From an uncultured Gilliamella sp. (GTDB taxonomy: Bacteria > Pseudomonadota > Gammaproteobacteria > Enterobacterales > Orbaceae): a stretch of 47,839 bases of DNA. The stretch covers positions 1 to 47,839 of the forward strand of contig CAMLPV010000017.1 of assembly GCA_946482005.1 (NCBI GenBank). The letters are read 5' to 3'. The notes under the pieces are model-generated. The model saw only the letters and a program-made list of their open reading frames with translations, had not been told where the DNA came from and ran no database searches. Below are positions 36,089 to 44,913 of this stretch, piece after piece. The stretch's first letter is position 1. Each line of letters begins with the position of its first letter. The position numbers and the translations under genes were made by a program.

Positions 36089-36919
36089 CTAACCTTGTCT
36101 GGCAAACTCACCAGCTTGCTGGATGAGTTCATCATTAGGTGTCACGCCAGTGTATAAAATAAATTGTTCAACCGCTTGTAACACTGCAACATCTGCACCG
36201 GAAATAATGGTTTTATTTAACTTTTTGGCATATTTAATTAGTGGTGTCTCAACGGGTAGGGCGACTACATCAAATATAATATCCGCTTGGTTAATCATTG
36301 CTTCACTAAACGATAGTTGGTCTGCCTCAACGCCACCTTGCATGCCAATTGGCGTAACATTGATAATTAATTTTGCTTGTTCAGGAGTAATGGTTGATTC
36401 GTCCTTGACCCATTTGTAATGATAACGCTCAGCTAAAGCTTGGCCTTTCTCCTCATTCCGTGCACAGACAATTCCATATTTAAAACCGGCATCATAAAAT
36501 GCACCAATTACAGCATTTGCCATCCCACCGCTACCTTTTAAAACAAACGGCGTATTATTACTTATATTATTGGTTTTAATCAGCTTCTCAACAGCAATAT
36601 AATCAGTGTTATAGGCTTTTAGATAGTGGTCAGTATTAACAATGGTATTGACCGCTTGGATGGATTGTACTGAGACATCTAATTCATCAATAAATTCAAT
36701 ACAAGCTTGCTTATAAGGCATCGAAATTGCACAACCGCGAATCGACAATGCTTTGATACCATAAATCGCATCTTTTAAATTATTGGTGGTAAATGCTTTA
36801 TAAAGATAATTCAAATCTAATTTCTCATATAAAAAATTATGAAAACGAGTACCAAAATTACTAGGTCTAGCTGAAAGAGACATACAAACCGTAGTATCTT
36901 TGTTGATAATTCTTGCCAT
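36089..36919 (-). CDS. Shikimate dehydrogenase-like protein (HI0607 type)
   Basis: This 276-residue oxidoreductase resembles the SDH-L branch known from Haemophilus influenzae HI0607, which is only weakly active on shikimate. It has an N-terminal substrate domain with CMSLSARPSNFGTRFHN and the S-M-P-Y-K-Q segment holding the catalytic-type Lys (about 68-72), then N-T-D-Y near 104. The Rossmann domain has the G-S-G-G-M-A-N dinucleotide loop (about 129-135) and a conserved G-A-D-V-A-V-L-Q-A near the C-terminus. AAGGA lies 9 bases before the ATG. It is divergent from the ygbA-like gene. The true substrate is unknown. Confidence 0.85.
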   Translation of the reverse strand: MARIINKDTTVCMSLSARPSNFGTRFHNFLYEKLDLNYLYKAFTTNNLKDAIYGIKALSIRGCAISMPYKQACIEFIDELDVSVQSIQAVNTIVNTDHYLKAYNTDYIAVEKLIKTNNISNNTPFVLKGSGGMANAVIGAFYDAGFKYGIVCARNEEKGQALAERYHYKWVKDESTITPEQAKLIINVTPIGMQGGVEADQLSFSEAMINQADIIFDVVALPVETPLIKYAKKLNKTIISGADVAVLQAVEQFILYTGVTPNDELIQQAGEFARQG

Positions 36920-36992
36920 TAAACAAAATCCTTGTGATTATATTAATTAATTTAGTATTCTAACATTTTTTCAAATTTAACTTTATCAAATT

Positions 36993-37361
36993 ATGGTTGC
37001 AAATAACACTGGTCCCAAAATTACTCAAGAAAAAGCCACGGTAAGGGTGATGATAGCCCTTTATTGCCGCCAGAAACACCATACCCCGAAAAATCAGCTT
37101 TGTGATGAGTGTAATGATCTGTTGCAATATGCCATGCAACGTTTAACTATGTGTCGATTTGGTGAACAGAAAACCACCTGTGAACTCTGTCCAAAACATT
37201 GCTATCGCAAAGACTACAAATTAAAAATCAAAGAAGTTATGCGCTATGCCGGCCCTAGAATGATGCTCCACCACCCAATAATGGCAGTTAAACATCTCTA
37301 TAAAAACTTAAAAACTGTCTTGAAGAGATTTCGAGAAAAGCATTCAATTAAAACGAAATAA
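36993..37361 (+). CDS. ygbA: YgbA-like 'nitrous oxide-stimulated promoter' family protein
   Basis: This 122-residue protein has the family's cysteine pattern: Y-C near residue 24, C-x2-C in CDECNDLL, C in LTMCRFG, and the C-x2-C-x3-C cluster CELCPKHC, followed by Y-R-K-D-Y. It ends in a basic helical tail. The cysteines suggest metal or Fe-S binding. In E. coli ygbA belongs to the nitric-oxide-responsive NsrR regulon. I see no clear NsrR site in the 73-bp divergent gap here. Confidence 0.85.
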   Translation: MVANNTGPKITQEKATVRVMIALYCRQKHHTPKNQLCDECNDLLQYAMQRLTMCRFGEQKTTCELCPKHCYRKDYKLKIKEVMRYAGPRMMLHHPIMAVKHLYKNLKTVLKRFREKHSIKTK

Positions 37362-37458
37362 CATTAAGGAAAATATCGAAGGATAGCCTATTTTATAATC
37401 ATTTCTTAATTCTGTTTATAACCTATTCTAACCATTAAAATCGTTGTAATGCTAATTT

Positions 37459-37497
37459 ACATCACCATCTCAAACTTCATGATTGAGATAATGATGT
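37459..37497 (-). terminator. Long imperfect hairpin after the met operon
   Basis: Bases 37460-37473 pair with 37483-37496. On the - strand transcript all 14 positions pair, two of them as G-U wobbles; on the + strand these are mismatches. That strand bias and the position 40 bp past the last gene of the operon favour a role in - strand RNA, as a terminator or 3'-end stabiliser. There is no U-tract. Confidence 0.45.
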
Positions 37498-37512
37498 TAA
37501 TCAGATTAAATC

Positions 37513-37556
37513 ATAGTTATATTAAATGATAGCTATACTAAATGATAGTTGTATAG
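37513..37556. repeat. 16-bp tandem repeat across a gene 3' end
   Basis: ATAGTTATATTAAATG (37513-37528), ATAGCTATACTAAATG (37529-37544) and a partial ATAGTTGTATAG (37545-37556) repeat with a 16-bp period. The last partial unit encodes the C-terminal residues of the FAD oxidoreductase, and its stop (37538-37540) lies in the middle unit. Confidence 0.6.
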
Positions 37557-38896
37557 ACCTGATTGTTTAGTAAGTTTTTAGGATCGAACTGCTGTTTGAT
37601 AGCCCGCATAAGCTGGCGATTTGTTGCTGGAATGGCGTCGTTGTAATAACTAACTTTTGCGGTACCAATGCCATGTTCGGCTGAAGGTAAGCCACCAAGT
37701 TCCAAACATTTTTGATACAGTGCTTGATGGACTAGTTGCAGATCGCTTTGCCACTGATGGTCATCACGATCATCACGCAAAATACAGAGATGAATATTCC
37801 CATCCCCAGCATGACCAAAGGCTAACATGCGTACTTTGGTTTGTACTTCAAGCTGTTTGGTAAAGTTAATAAAATCGGCAATACGATTTATTGGTACCAC
37901 AATATCAATCGGATCTTGCTGGGTTACTGCCTCGACCGCGCGCACTAATGAGCCGCGGATTGTCCAAATTTGATTGGTTTGCTTACTATCTTCGGCAACA
38001 AAAAAGTCACAATCACCTAAATTAGCCAATAATTGCTGGCGTTGTTGTTCGATGGTTTGCAGATCGGCGCCATCCAACATAATAATCAAATAAGCTTGGC
38101 TATTAGGTAGTGGAAATTGAAAACCCGAGTACTGCTCGCCCCATTGTGCCACTTTACGCTCGACAAATTCTAACGCTGTTGGGGTTAGGGTATGCAGTAC
38201 GGTGGTAATATTGGCAATGGCTTGTTCAATGGTATTAAAACCGACAATAAACGTTTGCGATACTTTCGGTTTGGCTATCAGTTTTAGAGTACATTGAGTG
38301 ATAATACCTAAAGTGCCTTCACTACCAATAAACAGATGTTTTAAGGCAAGTCCGGTATTGTCCTTAACATTTTTGCTGCCAATAGTTAACACACTTCCAT
38401 CAGCCATTACTACTTCGAGGGCTTGCACATAATCACGGGTCACACCATATTTTACTGCTCGCATGCCACCAGCATTGGTACTGATATTTCCGCCAACAGT
38501 AGCGGTTTTCGCGCCAGGATCGGGCGGATAAAATAGGTCATGTTGTTCGACAAACTGTTGCAGATCTTGCAGCAAAATACCAGGTTGTACGGTAACGGTA
38601 AAAGTTTGCTTATCTAGCTCAACAATATTAGTCATCAATGATAAATCAAGAATAATACCACCATTAGGAATGGTAGAACCAACCAAGTTAGTCCCCGCGC
38701 CACGAGTAGTAATATTCAGATTGTTTGCATTTGCAAATTTAACCACCTCAACCACTTCGGCAGTGGTTTTGGGGTAGACTAAAATATCAGCCTGACCGTA
38801 TTTTAGCTGTAAACCATCAGTCAGGTGCGATGGTGGGATGGCATTTTGTAAGACGATACGTTGGGGGTCTTTAATAATATCTGTTAGTTTGTTCAT
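37538..38896 (-). CDS. FAD-linked 2-hydroxyacid oxidoreductase (GlcD/D-lactate dehydrogenase type)
   Basis: This 452-residue flavoprotein has an N-terminal PCMH-type FAD-binding domain (TTRGAGTNLVG near residue 60, PDPGAKTATVGGNISTNAGG near 125). It also has the C-terminal FAD-oxidase domain with the GHAGDGNIHL and E-H-G-I-G-T-A-K motifs. Members oxidise D-2-hydroxyacids such as glycolate, D-lactate or D-2-hydroxyglutarate to 2-oxoacids. It is the last gene of an operon with MetNIQ and a PLP aminotransferase, 13 bases after metI, so a methionine-related hydroxyacid is a reasonable guess. No GlcE/GlcF partners are present. Substrate not proven. Confidence 0.85.
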   Translation of the reverse strand: MNKLTDIIKDPQRIVLQNAIPPSHLTDGLQLKYGQADILVYPKTTAEVVEVVKFANANNLNITTRGAGTNLVGSTIPNGGIILDLSLMTNIVELDKQTFTVTVQPGILLQDLQQFVEQHDLFYPPDPGAKTATVGGNISTNAGGMRAVKYGVTRDYVQALEVVMADGSVLTIGSKNVKDNTGLALKHLFIGSEGTLGIITQCTLKLIAKPKVSQTFIVGFNTIEQAIANITTVLHTLTPTALEFVERKVAQWGEQYSGFQFPLPNSQAYLIIMLDGADLQTIEQQRQQLLANLGDCDFFVAEDSKQTNQIWTIRGSLVRAVEAVTQQDPIDIVVPINRIADFINFTKQLEVQTKVRMLAFGHAGDGNIHLCILRDDRDDHQWQSDLQLVHQALYQKCLELGGLPSAEHGIGTAKVSYYNDAIPATNRQLMRAIKQQFDPKNLLNNQVYTTII

Positions 38897-38909
38897 GTTG
38901 AATTACCGA

Positions 38910-39581
38910 CTATTTATAGCTTTTATCAAAGTGGTTGGCTAACTTGTCACCAAGGTATTGAATCACCATTACAATAAAAATAAGAATAACAACGCATAAA
39001 ATGAGCACTTCGGTCACATAGCGTTGATAACCATAACTGATGGCTAAGTCACCAATGCCACCACCACCTACAACGCCGGCCATTGAGCTAAAGCTGATAA
39101 GTGAGATGGTAGTGACGGTTGCGTGACGAATTAATTGTGCCATCGCCTCAGGAAACAAAATGCCAAAAATAATCCGCAGATGTGATGCTCCACTGGCTAC
39201 CGCTGCCTCAATTACCCCTTTGTCAATTTGACTAAAGGCGTTTTCCGCTAATCTGGCATAAAAAGCGATAGCGGCTATCGAAAGTGGTAAGATCACAGCT
39301 TTAGGACCAACTGCGGTATCAACCAATAATGCTCCTAAAGGCAGTACTGTCACCATTAATATTAAAAACGGAATGGAACGAGTCGCGTTGACGACAAAAT
39401 TAGCAATACTGTTGATGATTCTATTTTTGAAGAAGAATTGATTCGACATTAAAAACAGCACTAAACCGATTAATGTACCGAATATTAAACCGGCTAACAA
39501 TGACCAACTTACCATAATAAATGTCTCGTAAGCGGCTTTCCATAACATTTGCGCTATTTCGGCAATGGTGAGTTTTATCAT
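38910..39581 (-). CDS. metI: Methionine ABC transporter permease MetI
   Basis: This 223-residue inner-membrane permease has about five hydrophobic segments and the EAA-type coupling motif around residues 135-155 (A-S-G-A-S then I-L-F-P-E-A). It forms the membrane pore with the MetN ATPase and receives substrate from MetQ. Its ATG shares one base with the metN stop (TAATG). Confidence 0.93.
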   Translation of the reverse strand: MIKLTIAEIAQMLWKAAYETFIMVSWSLLAGLIFGTLIGLVLFLMSNQFFFKNRIINSIANFVVNATRSIPFLILMVTVLPLGALLVDTAVGPKAVILPLSIAAIAFYARLAENAFSQIDKGVIEAAVASGASHLRIIFGILFPEAMAQLIRHATVTTISLISFSSMAGVVGGGGIGDLAISYGYQRYVTEVLILCVVILIFIVMVIQYLGDKLANHFDKSYK

Positions 39582-40600
39582 TAATTTATTTCCTCAATAA
39601 TCACTTCTTGAGCTGCTAATTTGGTTATTAGATTTTCAATATTTGCCGGTTGACCAATGAGTTCAATCACTAAATTACCTAAAGCTTGGTTGTCGAAGTA
39701 TTCAATAAAACCATGTAAAATATTAAATGCAACCTGCGTTTCAATAGCAGATTGATACAGTATTGGTTGGGTGGTGTTTTCGTTAATGTAACGCAAACGG
39801 ACCAATTTACCTTTAACGTTTTGTTTGATGATATCCGGTAAATGAGTGTTTTCATCAATATTGAGAAATTGTTGCGTGAACGGTTGTTTCGGACAGGCAA
39901 AAAGGTTGAAGGTGCTATTCATTTCGACAATTTCTCCTTGCGACATTACTGCAACCCGATGACAGATTTTTTTTACCACATCAATTTCATGGGTGATTAG
40001 TACAATGGTTAATCCAAATTCTTGATTGAGCTGTTTTAGTAGATCAAGTATTGCGCTAGTAGTGGTGGGGTCTAATGCACTCGTTGCTTCGTCACACAAT
40101 AGAATTTTGGCGTCATTAGCTAGCGCTCTGGCAATGCCGACTCGCTGCTTTTGCCCACCACTGAGTTCAGCAGGATAGGCACTAGCTTTATCACTTAATC
40201 CGACTAAAGCAAGCAATTCGTTGACTCTGTTTTTAACGGCATCGCCTTTTTTACCGGCAGCTTTAAGCACAAAGGCAATATTTTCATAGACAGTTTTCGA
40301 TGATGCCAAATTGAAGTTTTGAAAAATCATGCCAACATGAAACCGAAACGCCTGTAATTCACGACCGCGTAAGGTTTGAATATCAACACCATTGATAATA
40401 ACTTGTCCGCAAGAGGGTTCAGCAAGTCGATTCAGTGTTCTTACTAACGTACTTTTACCGGCACCGCTTGAGCCAATGATACCGAAGATTTCGCCTTGAT
40501 TCACATCAAACGAGACCTTTTTAACTGCTTCAACTACTTGCTCTTTGGCTGTAAATTTTACTGAAACATTTTTTACTTGAATTAACGGATTAGTTTGCAT
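39581..40600 (-). CDS. metN: Methionine ABC transporter ATPase MetN
   Basis: This 339-residue ATPase has Walker [10 protein letters not shown] (about residues 43-51), signature [15 protein letters not shown], Walker [12 protein letters not shown] and the switch His in LITHEID. Residues about 265-339 form the NIL/ACT-like domain that binds methionine and inhibits transport in E. coli MetN. It lies 2 bases from metQ and overlaps metI. Confidence 0.96.
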   Translation of the reverse strand: MQTNPLIQVKNVSVKFTAKEQVVEAVKKVSFDVNQGEIFGIIGSSGAGKSTLVRTLNRLAEPSCGQVIINGVDIQTLRGRELQAFRFHVGMIFQNFNLASSKTVYENIAFVLKAAGKKGDAVKNRVNELLALVGLSDKASAYPAELSGGQKQRVGIARALANDAKILLCDEATSALDPTTTSAILDLLKQLNQEFGLTIVLITHEIDVVKKICHRVAVMSQGEIVEMNSTFNLFACPKQPFTQQFLNIDENTHLPDIIKQNVKGKLVRLRYINENTTQPILYQSAIETQVAFNILHGFIEYFDNQALGNLVIELIGQPANIENLITKLAAQEVIIEEIN

Positions 40601-40602
40601 AA

Positions 40603-41421
40603 TTAAAATAACTGATAATCAGGTTTTTGGAAGGTATAGAAAATACCATTTTTATCATTAATCACTTGATTAAATTCAGGTGATTGCAGCACCTCAATAA
40701 TGTCTTTACCTAAGCTATCTTTTGATTCAGCACGAATGGCAATAACATTTTTATGATCCTTATCTAATACTTCGTGATAAAGCGCTTTAGAAAGATCTAA
40801 ACCAGCACCGATGGCATAATTACCGTTAACGACTGATAATGCAACATTGTCTAAAGAACGTGGTGTTTGTGGTGCTTCAATTGGCACTATCTCTAAACCA
40901 TAAGGATTTTCAATAATATCTTTAGGGGTTAAGTTATTTTTATCTACATTTGCATCAAGTTTAATTAATCCTGCAGCTTCCAAAATACGTAAAGCACGAG
41001 CTTCGTTAGTTACATCGCTAGAGATGGTCACTTGATCGCCCTGTTTTAACTGCGAAAAGTCAGTAATTTTGTTTGAATAAATACCGGCGCCAGCAGTCGG
41101 AACAAAGCCAATCGCAATAATGTCTAAGTTGCGAGCTTGTTTGAAGTTATTAAGATAAGTCAAATGTTGAAACAAATTAACGTCGATATCTTTATTAGCT
41201 AACGCTAAATTTGGTTGAACATAATCGCTAAATTCACGAATTTCAATGTGGTAGCCTTTCTTCTCTAAACCTGGGGCGATAGCTTGTTTAAACATATCAC
41301 CATAAGGACCAGCGGCAACGCCAACAGTAATTTGATTCTCTTTTTTAGCACTGTCACAACCAGTTAATACCAACAGTGAAGTTAAAATGGCTAAACTTGC
41401 CACAATTAATTTTTTAAACAT
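40603..41421 (-). CDS. metQ: Methionine-binding lipoprotein MetQ
   Basis: This 272-residue periplasmic binding lipoprotein (NlpA family) has a type II signal peptide with lipobox L-T-G-C (Cys22 lipidated). The mature part shows family blocks [17 protein letters not shown] and Y-A-I-G-A-G-L. It delivers methionine to MetNI. The gene start overlaps the end of the aminotransferase gene by 16 bases, implying coupled expression. I see no MetJ box upstream of the operon. Confidence 0.95.
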   Translation of the reverse strand: MFKKLIVASLAILTSLLVLTGCDSAKKENQITVGVAAGPYGDMFKQAIAPGLEKKGYHIEIREFSDYVQPNLALANKDIDVNLFQHLTYLNNFKQARNLDIIAIGFVPTAGAGIYSNKITDFSQLKQGDQVTISSDVTNEARALRILEAAGLIKLDANVDKNNLTPKDIIENPYGLEIVPIEAPQTPRSLDNVALSVVNGNYAIGAGLDLSKALYHEVLDKDHKNVIAIRAESKDSLGKDIIEVLQSPEFNQVINDKNGIFYTFQKPDYQLF

Positions 41422-42581
41422 AATAATTTTTCCTTGAGTTTGGAGAGTCTTTCTAAAGCTGCAATTAGCGTAGGTTCTTGTTTAGCGAAATGGAAGCGAA
41501 TATAACGATATTCAGGATGTTTAAAAAAGGCCGACCCTGGCACTGCCGCTACGCCGACTTCTTTAATTAACCATTCACAAAATTCAAAATCAGTCTTAAA
41601 TGGATTTAACGCCGAAATATCCACTAAAACATAATAAGCCCCTTGAGGTTCATAATAAGTAAGCCCCAAGTCATCTAATCCTTTTAAAAATAGACGACGC
41701 TTAGCGGTATAGGTTTCGGTTAATTGTTGATAATAATCATCCCCTAATGCTAACCCGGCACAAGCCGCTTTTTGCAATGGTGCAGCTGCACCAACGGTTA
41801 GAAAGTCGTGGATCATCTTACAACCATCAATAACTCTTTTATCGGCAATAATATAACCGAGTCGCCAACCAGTGATCGAATAGGTTTTAGACAACGAGCT
41901 ACAGCAAATAGTGCGCTCTTGCATATTGGCAAAGCTGGCTAAGTAAAGATGTTGATGTGGAGCATAAACCATATGCTCGTAAACTTCATCGGTAATAATA
42001 TAGGCATCAAATTCAATCGCTAATTGGCTAATATATTCAAGCTCACTCTTAGTGAACACCTTGCCACAAGGATTGCTAGGATTACATAGAATTAGCGCCT
42101 TTGCCCCTTGCTCAAACGCTTCACGAAGTTGTTGCTTATCAAATTCAAAGGTAGGTGGAATGAGTGGCACATAGATTGGCGTCGCATCTGACAAAATAGC
42201 ATCAGCGCCATAATTTTCATAAAACGGTGAAAAAATGATAACTTTATCTTTCGGATTACAAACCGTCATCACCGCGCACATCATCGCCTCGGTACTACCG
42301 CATGTTACCAACACATTTTCATCGGGATTGATATCAATCTGCATTAATTTTTGTTGCTTTTTAGCTAACAAACGCCGAAACTCAGCCGAGCCCCAAGTGA
42401 TTTCATACTGATGAGGGCCGTAATCAGCAGCTTGTTTTAACGCATCGATTAACGGTTTAGGTGGATCAAAATCGGGAAATCCTTGTGACAAATTGATAGC
42501 TTGATATTGGTTAGCGATCCGAGTCATCCGACGGATAACCGAATCTGAAAAGTGATCGAGTCGATTGGCTAGTTTATGCAT
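41406..42581 (-). CDS. PLP-dependent aminotransferase, fold type I (YbdL-like)
   Basis: This 391-residue aminotransferase has the PLP Lys in S-S-L-S-K-T-Y-S (about residue 236), the Asp/Tyr pair of ITDEVYEH, N-P-S-N-P near 170 and a C-terminal Arg in Y-I-R-F-H-F for the substrate carboxylate. It resembles the YbdL/kynurenine-methionine aminotransferase group (INLSQGFPDFD). Leading an operon with metQNI suggests it interconverts methionine and 4-methylthio-2-oxobutanoate, which is my inference. An aromatic or aspartate-type substrate remains possible. Confidence 0.87.
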   Translation of the reverse strand: MHKLANRLDHFSDSVIRRMTRIANQYQAINLSQGFPDFDPPKPLIDALKQAADYGPHQYEITWGSAEFRRLLAKKQQKLMQIDINPDENVLVTCGSTEAMMCAVMTVCNPKDKVIIFSPFYENYGADAILSDATPIYVPLIPPTFEFDKQQLREAFEQGAKALILCNPSNPCGKVFTKSELEYISQLAIEFDAYIITDEVYEHMVYAPHQHLYLASFANMQERTICCSSLSKTYSITGWRLGYIIADKRVIDGCKMIHDFLTVGAAAPLQKAACAGLALGDDYYQQLTETYTAKRRLFLKGLDDLGLTYYEPQGAYYVLVDISALNPFKTDFEFCEWLIKEVGVAAVPGSAFFKHPEYRYIRFHFAKQEPTLIAALERLSKLKEKLLCLKN

Positions 42582-43195
42582 TGTTTTTATATATTAAAAT
42601 TATGAGGTCGAAAATTATAATATAAAATCTTTATTAAACCGTTAAATAATATATTTATATATCGTTATACTTTTTTCTTATAACTCAATTAAGTTAAAAG
42701 TTAGATATGGTACATCTACACTTTTTCATAGAGTAAAATTAAATGGAAACGGTTTATTTAATGCCAGCAATATTAAATAACCTAATAATAAAAGTTATAA
42801 TATTACAAACCGATAAGCCTATTTTGCCATTTTTATCTAATTTAAATTAAAGGTAATAACATCAGCTTTCATGTCCACGATAAAATATGACATCAACTTA
42901 TACTCTACAACTCATTCAGGGAAGGGAGAGCTTATTAATAAAATCTTTCTATCTATTATCTAAAAATCATTGGTAAAGGTTCGTTTTCTGGTTATTCGAT
43001 TTTATCCTATTTGGTTTTTGGGGATCAGTTTATTTTTATAACTTATAGAGTAGGTTGTTTAATTTATTTAACTTGTTATTTTTTATAAAGAAAAAATGGA
43101 TAATGGTAAAAAGAATTCTGTTTATAGAAAGCTTAGTTGTTCCAATTCATTAGTCAGTTCTTTACGATAGTTAACAAATATAAAATAAAAAAATG
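42582..43195. other. Intergenic region upstream of the adhesin array
   Basis: This AT-rich, non-coding gap lies between the divergent aminotransferase and adhesin genes. I find no gene, tRNA or MetJ-type box. It contains an inverted copy of a 19-bp motif (42748-42766) that also occurs ahead of the other adhesin promoters. The part from about 43150 starts the repeated promoter segment. Confidence 0.45.
42748..42766 (-). repeat. 19-bp adhesin-array motif, inverted copy
   Basis: Read on the - strand this is TGGCATTAAATAAACCGTT. It is identical to 45358-45376 and differs by one base from 47673-47691. It contains the ACCGTT half of the promoter palindrome, so it may be a distal binding site for the same regulator. 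Confidence 0.55.
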
Positions 43196-43224
43196 TTGCA
43201 TAGTGTTTTTTCAGTCACTATACT
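43196..43224 (+). promoter_or_regulatory. Adhesin gene 1 promoter
   Basis: TTGCAT (43196-43201), a 17-bp spacer and TATACT (43219-43224) form a strong sigma-70 match, conserved base for base in position in the two later units. Transcription should start near 43231, inside a palindrome. Confidence 0.8.
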
Positions 43225-43225
43225 T

Positions 43226-43254
43226 TTTTAACCGTTTATTGCAAACGGTTAAAA
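43226..43254. promoter_or_regulatory. 29-bp operator-like palindrome at the adhesin 1 start site
   Basis: Two perfect 12-bp arms, TTTTAACCGTTT (43226-43237) and AAACGGTTAAAA (43243-43254), flank ATTGC. It covers the expected transcription start, the position of a classic repressor operator. As RNA it could also fold into a 5' hairpin. Weaker versions occur at 45500-45520 and 47816-47836. Confidence 0.65.
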
Positions 43255-43296
43255 TTTGAATAATAAATATAAAGTGAAAATAAATCATAAAATTAC

Positions 43297-44853
43297 TTGA
43301 CAGGGCTGTCGAAATGCATTATAATTTTCAACACACAACACACAATATGGACAACCTATAATTTAACGTCGTTAAAGTTAAACTCGCAACTTTTATTTTT
43401 TGCTCCAATTAAATTTTTATCGAAATTTCATGGAATTCAGCGAAATTTATCGGTATTCTGGCGTGATTCCTTTTTATCTCAGCCGATCTTTTTAGGGTTC
43501 TCATTGTGCTTGTTGTTAATAACTTCCTATTCGAGCCTTGCTTTAACTTCTAAAACTACGAATATAATTAATGGCAATTCGCCATATTTAACTTTCGACA
43601 ATGGTCGCACCCGAATAACAAACACCGACGGTTTGCTCGGAATATCCCTTTCGAATGGTGATATATATACGCCCACAACCAATAATTCAAGTTTAGTCAA
43701 TCCTATCGTTTTACCTACTGCCGGCCAGAGCTTTGCGGATATTGCTATGTTAGTGCCAACAAATACAGATTCTGTCGCATTAAGTTCACTTATTGGTACA
43801 CCTTATAACTATTGGGGTGACGACGATGGCGATGGTCAAGGGGGGAATGGTATCACCGCTACGGGTAGTTTAAGCTTATCCATTGTTGATAAAAATAATC
43901 AAGCAGTTACCCGTAATGAAGTACTGGCTATCTGTAACGGGCCTTATAAATTAACCTTATCAAATACTGAAGGTACATTAAAAACACGTTATGGGGTTCC
44001 TAATGAAAGTCGTTTTACGGCAGGTAATGTCAGTTATTATATTAATCCTAAGGCATCACCTTCGGTCTGCTTTGCTAGACCAATTTTAATTAATGGAAGT
44101 GGTTATTATGCAGGTCCGGATTCTATATGGAATCCTGATAGGGGTTTTCTTCCGCAGTCGGTTATGCCTTCATCTTACGATTCAAATTTTCCTACTACTG
44201 GTGCAAATAATTTGTATTTTGATTTAGAAATAGGTGGTATTAATCAGGCCTTATATTGGGCACCAGTTTCTCACGGTGGTATTACGGCAACTATGACCAA
44301 TTCAACTAGTAATAACGTTCGCGTTACGCTAACCGGCCCAGTAGCAAAGCCATTGCAATGGCAATCAGATAATCCAGGCGAAATCGACAGACCATCTTTA
44401 CCTCAGGTATTTGAGTTAGTTGGTCGTGATAGTCATGGTAATGCCGTCGTCAAATATGGATTTGAGTTAAAGCAGTGGTTCGTAAATCGTGGTCATCAGG
44501 AATTTGATTATCCTAATATATTATCTTGGTGTACTAATATTAAATACCGCATGCCTAATGTTAAGGATCTAACTAATACGTCTTGTCAAGGAGCGAATTC
44601 AGGTTATTGGTGTGAAGGTGTAGTTGGTGCTACACCTTCATCACCTAATAATTATTACCAGCGTCGCATTGGTGGGGGATTCTTTGCAGAGTGGGGATCT
44701 GTGTCTTATTACGACTCTGCTGAATTCAATTATTATGCTTATTGGACGAGTGATGTGCAAAGTACAAGTAATCACCAGTTTGTTGTTAGCTCGAATAGTG
44801 GTAATGCATCTCGCTATACATCCATCGACCATGGAATTTGTGCCTATCCTTAA
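43297..44853 (+). CDS. Secreted DUF823-like adhesin, unit 1 (start frameshifted)
   Basis: The open frame gives about 515 residues and is a clear paralogue of 45585-47129. A hydrophobic segment ending S-Y-S-S-L-A suggests export, preceded by an unusually long N-terminal extension of about 65 residues. The first domain has a Ca-binding-like D-D-D-G-D-G loop. The C-terminal domain (VFELVGRDS, F-E-L-K-Q-W-F-V-N-R-G, a YRMPNVKDLTN block, R-R-I-G-G-G-F-F, Y-W-T-S-D, final C-A-Y-P) resembles the DUF823 adhesion domain of invasin-like proteins. No beta-barrel or sortase anchor is seen. The frame opens only at TTG 43297, with no ribosome site. The proper ATG (43314, behind AGGG) runs into TAA at 43359 because of a duplicated heptamer, so the gene may be switched off as sequenced. 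Confidence 0.75.
   Translation: MTGLSKCIIIFNTQHTIWTTYNLTSLKLNSQLLFFAPIKFLSKFHGIQRNLSVFWRDSFLSQPIFLGFSLCLLLITSYSSLALTSKTTNIINGNSPYLTFDNGRTRITNTDGLLGISLSNGDIYTPTTNNSSLVNPIVLPTAGQSFADIAMLVPTNTDSVALSSLIGTPYNYWGDDDGDGQGGNGITATGSLSLSIVDKNNQAVTRNEVLAICNGPYKLTLSNTEGTLKTRYGVPNESRFTAGNVSYYINPKASPSVCFARPILINGSGYYAGPDSIWNPDRGFLPQSVMPSSYDSNFPTTGANNLYFDLEIGGINQALYWAPVSHGGITATMTNSTSNNVRVTLTGPVAKPLQWQSDNPGEIDRPSLPQVFELVGRDSHGNAVVKYGFELKQWFVNRGHQEFDYPNILSWCTNIKYRMPNVKDLTNTSCQGANSGYWCEGVVGATPSSPNNYYQRRIGGGFFAEWGSVSYYDSAEFNYYAYWTSDVQSTSNHQFVVSSNSGNASRYTSIDHGICAYP
43329..43342 (+). repeat. CAACACA heptamer x2, frame-shifting repeat
   Basis: Two exact tandem CAACACA units lie 5 codons after ATG 43314, followed by a further CAA. 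Removing one unit puts ATG 43314 in frame with the rest of the adhesin, giving M-H-Y-N-F-Q-H-T-I-W, which aligns with M-Y-Y-G-F-N-Q-A-I-W of the second gene. Confidence 0.85.
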
Positions 44854-44878
44854 TTAATTTTTTAATGTTTAAATCGAG

Positions 44879-44913
44879 ACTGACGCAGTATGAGCTGGAA
44901 AAATTGCGTCAGT
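44879..44913. terminator. Hairpin after adhesin 1
   Basis: ACTGACGCA (44879-44887) and TGCGTCAGT (44905-44913) form a perfect 9-bp stem with a 17-base loop, 25 bp after the adhesin stop. There is no U-tract, so it may be a terminator or a 3'-end stem. It is not conserved after the second gene. Confidence 0.45.

Noticed and set aside
37513..37556. CRISPR array
   Set aside because: The units are 16 bp, directly adjacent and without spacers. No other spaced repeat series or cas gene is visible in the window.
42582..43195. MetJ or S-box-type control of the methionine operon
   Set aside because: I looked for tandem AGACGTCT-like boxes and riboswitch-like structure upstream of 42581 and found none.
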